Below, piece by piece: positions 33,031 to 36,244 of a stretch of 36,244 nt of DNA. The notes beneath the pieces are model-generated. The model had not been told where the DNA came from. It made no database searches and was given only the letters and a program-made list of their open reading frames with translations. Source of the stretch: Gelidibacter salicanalis (GTDB lineage Bacteria > Bacteroidota > Bacteroidia > Flavobacteriales > Flavobacteriaceae); assembly GCF_016469035.1 (NCBI RefSeq), contig NZ_JAEHJZ010000022.1, positions 42,019 to 78,262 on the forward strand, given 5' to 3'. A program made the translations under genes and the position numbers. Every line of letters begins with the position of its first letter. Position 1 is the first letter of the stretch.

Positions 33031-33048
33031 TTACTGTTAAGGCAGTAA
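33031..33048. promoter_or_regulatory. Operator dyad 2 of the hip operon
   Basis: TTACTG and CAGTAA form a perfect 6-bp dyad around TTAAGG. It matches the first site in half-site sequence and lies ~75 bases further upstream of hipB, consistent with repressor looping or cooperative binding. Confidence 0.6.
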
Positions 33049-33197
33049 TTTGTGAGTTGTAATTATGAAAAGTTTCATATTTTAAGAAAAATGCGGATAG
33101 TTGCTGTGATAGCGGTAAATAGCATAATTGTTTAAAAGATTTCTCTTAGATTTAATTTTAATAAAATAGATCTCGAAATTATGGCTTCGCAATAGTA

Positions 33198-33213
33198 TAA
33201 ACAAATTTGTTTA
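33198..33213. promoter_or_regulatory. Perfect 16-bp palindrome upstream of the HigA-like gene
   Basis: TAAACAAA is followed directly by TTTGTTTA, 9 bases before the start codon at 33223. It is a probable autoregulatory operator of the HTH protein encoded downstream. Confidence 0.6.
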
Positions 33214-33222
33214 CATTTATAT

Positions 33223-33480
33223 ATGAGTACGTTAGTAGAAAGATACAAAGGCATCCACCCTGGAATAATATTGGAGCGCTTACTTAGCCAAAAAGGGATT
33301 TCACAGCGTTCTTTCGCGCTTTCTATTGGTGAGTATACTCAGACAATAAATGCAATAACTAAAGGCAAAAGAAAGCTCAATACAGCTCTAGCTTTGAAAA
33401 TTGAAAAGAAACTGAACATAGAAGAAGGATCTCTTGCGCTTCTTCAAACCTATTTCGACATTAAGGAAGAAAAAGAGTAA
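33223..33480 (+). CDS. HigA-like XRE-family antitoxin, 85 aa
   Basis: The protein starts MSTLVERYKGIHPGIILERLL, the typical opening of plasmid-maintenance HigA/VapI antitoxins (HPGxxLxxxL). The helix-turn-helix is at ~25-55 (GISQRSFALSIGEYTQTINA, then ITKGKRKL). The acidic C-terminus overlaps the next open frame. An operator-like palindrome lies just upstream. Its partner is the DUF6922-like protein, not a HigB nuclease. Confidence 0.8.
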   Translation: MSTLVERYKGIHPGIILERLLSQKGISQRSFALSIGEYTQTINAITKGKRKLNTALALKIEKKLNIEEGSLALLQTYFDIKEEKE

Positions 33481-33721
33481 GCTAAAAAAAAATACGCCTG
33501 ACTTAACTCTATTAAGAAAGTCTTTATTTTGGGATACAGATATTTCTAAAATTGATTGGCGAAACCAAAGTCTCGCAGTAATTAACCGGATATTTGAACG
33601 CGGAAATGATATTGAAAAGGAAGAAATTAAACGCTTCTATAAAAGTTCTAAAATTAATGAAGCACTTTCACAGGAAACTCTTAAGCCATACACTATTTAT
33701 AAAAATAAAAATAAAGCATAA
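33434..33721 (+). CDS. DUF6922-like partner of the HigA-like protein, up to 95 aa, start uncertain
   Basis: The core 'LLRKSLFWDTDISKIDWRNQ' followed by 'LAVINRIFERGNDIEKEEI' fits the small DUF6922-type family often found after XRE antitoxins. No ATG or GTG precedes this core in frame. The only bacterial start is TTG 33434, deep inside the antitoxin gene (47 bases overlap). The alternative is a +1 slip near the antitoxin stop (gaaaaagagtaag), which would give an antitoxin-partner fusion. A 9-A run follows at 33484. The protein may be a toxin or a co-regulator. The family call is tentative. Confidence 0.55.
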   Translation: MRFFKPISTLRKKKSKLKKNTPDLTLLRKSLFWDTDISKIDWRNQSLAVINRIFERGNDIEKEEIKRFYKSSKINEALSQETLKPYTIYKNKNKA

Positions 33722-33834
33722 TTCTATAGTATAGTACTGTATAATAATTAGCAAAGTATTTTGACAGATCTGCAATAATTTTAGAACTAAAATTTTATAT
33801 ACCAATTAAGACCATTATAGACTAGACCATTATA

Positions 33835-34005
33835 GACTATAAGACGAAGTATACGGATTGGAGTGAACGTGAAGATATCAATGCCGAATTAAAGATGGAT
33901 ATCATAGTTAAATTGGTTGAGTTTGGGTATCCGCCATTAACTATGGAAGCTGTTTATAAAAATGTATTGGAACAGGTAGAAAATTTTAAGAGGAATAGGA
34001 GGTAG
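33835..34005 (+). pseudogene. hsdR 3'-end remnant, copy 2
   Basis: The 57-codon frame (DYKTKYTDWSEREDINAELK ... VEFGYPPLTMEAVYKNVLEQ ... FKRNRR, TAG) is a second copy of the HsdR tail. It matches copy 1 almost codon for codon but with several substitutions, so it is not a recent duplicate. Beyond the stop it shares a further ~30 bases (gttggattTcg, ataagatact) with copy 3 but not with copy 1. Confidence 0.75.
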
Positions 34006-34311
34006 GTTGGATTTCGTCTATAAATAAGATACTCTCATAATATCAGAATTAATGCAATTATAGAGATTTAGTTAAAGTGTCATTTTTTGGAAGACTACAT
34101 ACGAGTATAAGCCAAAATTCTTGTGGTGGCAATAGTTTTTTATTACTTTGGAACTTATCCCTAAAGATGAATTTCAATTTGGAAACTGATTAATTACTTA
34201 TTTTTTTAAAAAATGCTTTGATATATTTTTTCATTTAGTGTTCATTTTTTCTAACTCATTTATATTTTATCTATAGTAAGATAAATAAACAATGCGATAA
34301 GTTATCTCCAA
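34006..34311. other. Intergenic stretch, no gene seen
   Basis: The stretch is AT-rich, with scattered poly-T runs and no coding frame of note. It lies between an hsdR-tail scar and the 3' end of the minus-strand FKBP gene. Nothing further can be supported. Confidence 0.5.
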
Positions 34312-34767
34312 TTAATTAACAGAAATTAAATGAATATCAAAAATAAGTACAGCCCCACCAGGAATACCAGAACGGCCCTGACTTCCATATCCTAAATGCG
34401 AAGGAATTAATAATTTACCCTTACCACCTTCTTTAAAATAGGTAATACCTTCTGTCCATCCTTTAATTACTTGTTGTAAACCAAACGAAATTCCATTAGC
34501 ATCACTTTTATCAAAAGTCTTACCGTCTAAGAAATAACCTTTATAAGCTACGGTTACATTAGAGGTTGTCGCTGGTTGCTCACCAGAGCCAAGCTCATCA
34601 ATAATATAATACAAGCCAGAATCACTTTTTTGAGCCTCTAACTTATTAGTGTTAATATATGCTAAAATTTCTTCATTATTTTTTTCTTTATAGTCAACAT
34701 TGTCATCACTTTTATTACATGCCGTTAAGAATGCAAATACCAAAACAATTAATGCATGTTTCTTCAT
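34312..34767 (-). CDS. FKBP-type peptidyl-prolyl cis-trans isomerase, lipoprotein, 151 aa
   Basis: A lipoprotein signal (MKKHALIVLVFAFLTA-C17) precedes a short acidic linker and a single FKBP domain: 'DSGLYYIIDELGSGEQP', 'NVTVAYKGYFLDGKTFD', 'QQVIKGWTEGITYFKEGGKG', 'LLIPSHLGYGSQGRSGIPGG' and the ending 'AVLIFDIHLISV'. The proline-binding aromatic residues (Y, F, W) of the FKBP pocket are present. It catalyses prolyl isomerisation and so assists protein folding at the membrane surface. It has no obvious link to the defence genes and is probably a resident chromosomal gene between two remnants. Confidence 0.93.
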   Translation of the reverse strand: MKKHALIVLVFAFLTACNKSDDNVDYKEKNNEEILAYINTNKLEAQKSDSGLYYIIDELGSGEQPATTSNVTVAYKGYFLDGKTFDKSDANGISFGLQQVIKGWTEGITYFKEGGKGKLLIPSHLGYGSQGRSGIPGGAVLIFDIHLISVN

Positions 34768-35017
34768 AAAAATCTATTTTTTAAGGGGGCAAATATAGGA
34801 AAACGAAATAACAAACAGTAACAAATCGGTTTGTAATTTTCAACAAGGAATATAGTGTAAAATTTAAACGCGAGGAATGCGATTAATCTTCAATCCTACC
34901 TAGATAGTGTTAATGAAGATATTGATGAGGATATTTAATTCTAGTCTTCTATGATCAAATATATCATAAATAGAATCAATGCTTGATTTGATTTTTGCGC
35001 TTCTTTAGGAAGTGACA
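34768..35017. other. Intergenic stretch with a short coding remnant
   Basis: The stretch holds the upstream region of the FKBP gene. At ~34875-34938 a plus-strand open stretch reads RNAINLQSYLDSVNEDIDED before TAA and may be the end of a lost gene. It is too short to assign. Confidence 0.3.
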
Positions 35018-35292
35018 TTCTTTGAAGACTTGGGTATGGATTATGAAGAAAAGGTCTTTTACGATAGTCTAATTACCGTGAAAGAGCAATCTGGATTTGA
35101 GTTTCCTGATGGTGAAAATTTAGAATTAGCGAAAGACATTAAAGCGATTGTAGACGATAAGACATCAAAGCCGAATTGAAGATGAATATCATCGTTAAAT
35201 TGGCGGAGTTTGGATATTCACCGGTGACGATGGAAGCCGTTTACAAAAACGTGTTGGAACACGCTGAGAATTTTAAGAGGAATAGGAGGTAG
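35018..35292 (+). pseudogene. hsdR 3'-end remnant, copy 3, with internal deletion and frameshift
   Basis: The first part reads FFEDLGMDYEEKVFYDSL, ITVKEQSGFEFPDGENLE and LAKDIKAIVDDK, the region just before the tail in DUF3387-type HsdR. A deletion of the KYTDWSxRE segment then changes frame, and the tail resumes as DIKAELKMNIIVKLAEFGYS ... MEAVYKNVLEHAENFKRNRR, TAG. This copy reaches ~100 codons from the end of hsdR, further than copies 1 and 2. Confidence 0.78.
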
Positions 35293-35371
35293 GTTGGACT
35301 TCGACTGAAAATAAGATACTATTTAAATTTCAATAATTTATGCGATTTTAAGAACTTTCCTCCCAAATCTA

Positions 35372-35563
35372 TTAGTGAAAACTTAATTTGTAATTTTCTT
35401 CTATATCAGCTATTTCAGCAGTGGATAGTTGTTTGAATTCTTTTTCTTTGGCTCGATTTGAGAATACGCCATTATTTTGTTCGAAGAACCTAACCAATAA
35501 AGCAACCATGTCATTTGGCATTTCGAATATATTATCCAAATACGACTTGAATTCTTCATGTTG
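35372..35563 (-). pseudogene. Fic-family protein, C-terminal remnant
   Basis: On the minus strand an open stretch without a start reads QHEEFKSYLDNIFEMPND, MVALLVRFFEQNNGVFSNRA, KEKEFKQLSTAEIADIEENY and KLSFH before TAA. The 'ALLVRFFEQNNG...F..L...EI..IE' pattern is the usual winged-helix end of many Fic proteins. The catalytic Fic core is absent, and the fragment faces hsdR-tail copy 3. Confidence 0.6.
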
Positions 35564-35782
35564 AGTTTAATAAAAACAAATTGTACGTGGTTTTCTTAAT
35601 TGCTAATTAGAATGTTGTTGTGGAGTAACAGGTGTTTTTTAGTAAAAACAGGTAAAAAGATGGCATATTCTGTAAAAACAGGTATGAGGTTGGAATAATA
35701 AATAAAAATAAACTATAGTCAATTTAAGCCACTTGGGGAAAAGTTGACATTTGATTTTTTTTATCTTCACAATAAATTATCT
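35564..35782. other. Non-coding stretch with direct repeats
   Basis: Two exact copies of gtaaaaacaggta lie at 35642-35654 and 35672-35684, 30 bases apart, with a weaker third copy (gagtaacaggtg) near 35624. They could be regulator-binding sites. No gene is visible. Confidence 0.4.
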
Positions 35783-35832
35783 TAGAGGAAGGGGTTTTCA
35801 AGAAGTTCTTTCCATTTAGGAGTAGGTGGATT
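35783..35832 (-). pseudogene. HipA C-terminal scrap
   Basis: On the minus strand the stretch reads PPTPKWKELLENPFL, then TAA. The intact HipT-like kinase contains ATPKWKELLEISFL in the same place. The DNA also matches 31567-31610 (caag-agttctttccatttgg in both). It is a remnant of a second hipA-type gene ending 26 bases before the TOTE gene. Confidence 0.6.
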
Positions 35833-35857
35833 TTAGTCATTTTGAAAAAATTAGTAA

Positions 35858-36244
35858 ATGAAACACGAATCTAAAATAAATATCTTCCACGCTCTCTTTC
35901 GGGGGCGGGAAGATGTCTTTGCTGTTCGTTGGGAAAAGTCAGGAAAGTCGGGATATATGCCATCCTATCAGTATGATCCATATCACTATCGTTTGCATAA
36001 AATGAACGGTGGCACTTTTGCAAATTATTCACACAAAACGTGTTTAGCGCTCACAGACAATGAAATCCAAAAACACTTGAATGGGGCTCAGCAAATCGGA
36101 GTTTATCCATTGTTACAAGACAATACTTCTTGGTTTTTGGTAGCGGATTTTGATAAACAAAACTGGAGAGAAGAAACCGTGAATTTCTTAAATGCTTGCA
36201 AGGAAAAAAATATTCCTGCTTATTTAGTGTCTGGTCGGTAAGTG
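35858..36244 (+). CDS. TOTE conflict system primase N-terminal region, partial at window edge
   Basis: The 127 residues visible match the archaeo-eukaryotic-primase domain of TOTE conflict proteins: 'IFHALFRGREDVFAVRWEK', 'SGKSGYMPSYQYDPY', 'GGTFANYSHKTCLALTDNEI', 'QQIGVYPLLQDNTSWFLVAD' and the metal-binding D-F-D followed by KQNWREE. In intact genes a SRSGxGxHVW motif and a superfamily 2 helicase follow. Here the frame reads SGR then TAA three bases before the window end. Either the gene is broken just there (the expected SGK can be read one frame over, ggtaag) or the full protein is absent. The remainder is outside the window. Confidence 0.75.

Noticed and set aside
1-36244. tRNA or rRNA genes and insertion sequences
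   Set aside because: No cloverleaf-like segment with CCA context, no rRNA signature and no transposase domain was noticed on either strand; a dedicated RNA search was not possible.

Overview
The window looks like an accessory, defence-rich region of a low-GC member of the Bacteroidota, most likely a marine-type Flavobacteriaceae. The reasons are the AT-rich codon use, signal peptides ending in 'SQ' or 'GQ', promoters of the TTTG/TAnnTTTG type rather than sigma70 boxes, a lipoprotein FKBP, and the gene families themselves (mobile mystery proteins, HsdR-tail remnants, TOTE primase). No rRNA, tRNA, IS transposase, integrase or CRISPR array was seen.

Left part (1-5600): an array of small single-gene cassettes (a minus-strand hypothetical, a secreted DUF3157-like protein, a two-TM protein, a DUF4145 protein, a secreted TPR protein) separated by long imperfect repeats. 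Three cassettes start with GTTG plus a short variable tag, and each carries the reverse complement of its own tag just after its gene. This is the geometry expected of integron cassettes, although the spacers are far longer than ordinary attC sites. The last spacer (5358-5552) is a clean attC-like long hairpin, and the next segment is a three-gene operon (5668-10123) of a small protein, an SMC/Rad50-like ATPase with a four-cysteine apex and a protein with a C-terminal restriction-endonuclease-like domain. This fits an ABC-three-component (Lamassu-like) defence system.

Middle (10668-22650): a NylB/beta-lactamase-class-C type serine hydrolase, a small charged protein, then a type I restriction-modification locus in an unusual order: unknown small gene, hsdR, wHTH regulator, AbiEii-like nucleotidyltransferase, hsdM, hsdS, KAP-family P-loop NTPase, and an AlbA_2/HATPase gene broken by one in-frame stop. 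The regulator, nucleotidyltransferase, hsdM and hsdS overlap head to tail by 11, 4 and 8 bases, and the regulator is preceded by two related 22-bp palindromes. A Flavobacterium-type REP sequence is inserted in frame in hsdM.

Right part (22650-36244): modules separated by scars. They are a mobile mystery protein A/B (HTH/Fic) pair with four operator copies, a complete four-gene Wadjet (JetABCD/MksFEBG) plasmid-defence operon, a minus-strand HipBST-like tripartite toxin-antitoxin operon, a HigA-like/DUF6922-like pair, an FKBP-type prolyl isomerase lipoprotein, and at the right edge the start of a TOTE-type primase/helicase gene. Three separate remnants of the 3' end of a different hsdR family (DUF3387-type tail) lie at 22691, 33835 and 35018. 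C-terminal scraps of a Fic protein, a HipA protein and the N-terminus of an unknown protein lie beside them. The locus reads as a repeatedly exchanged defence hotspot in which hsdR tails, and on the left cassette boundaries, mark the joints.
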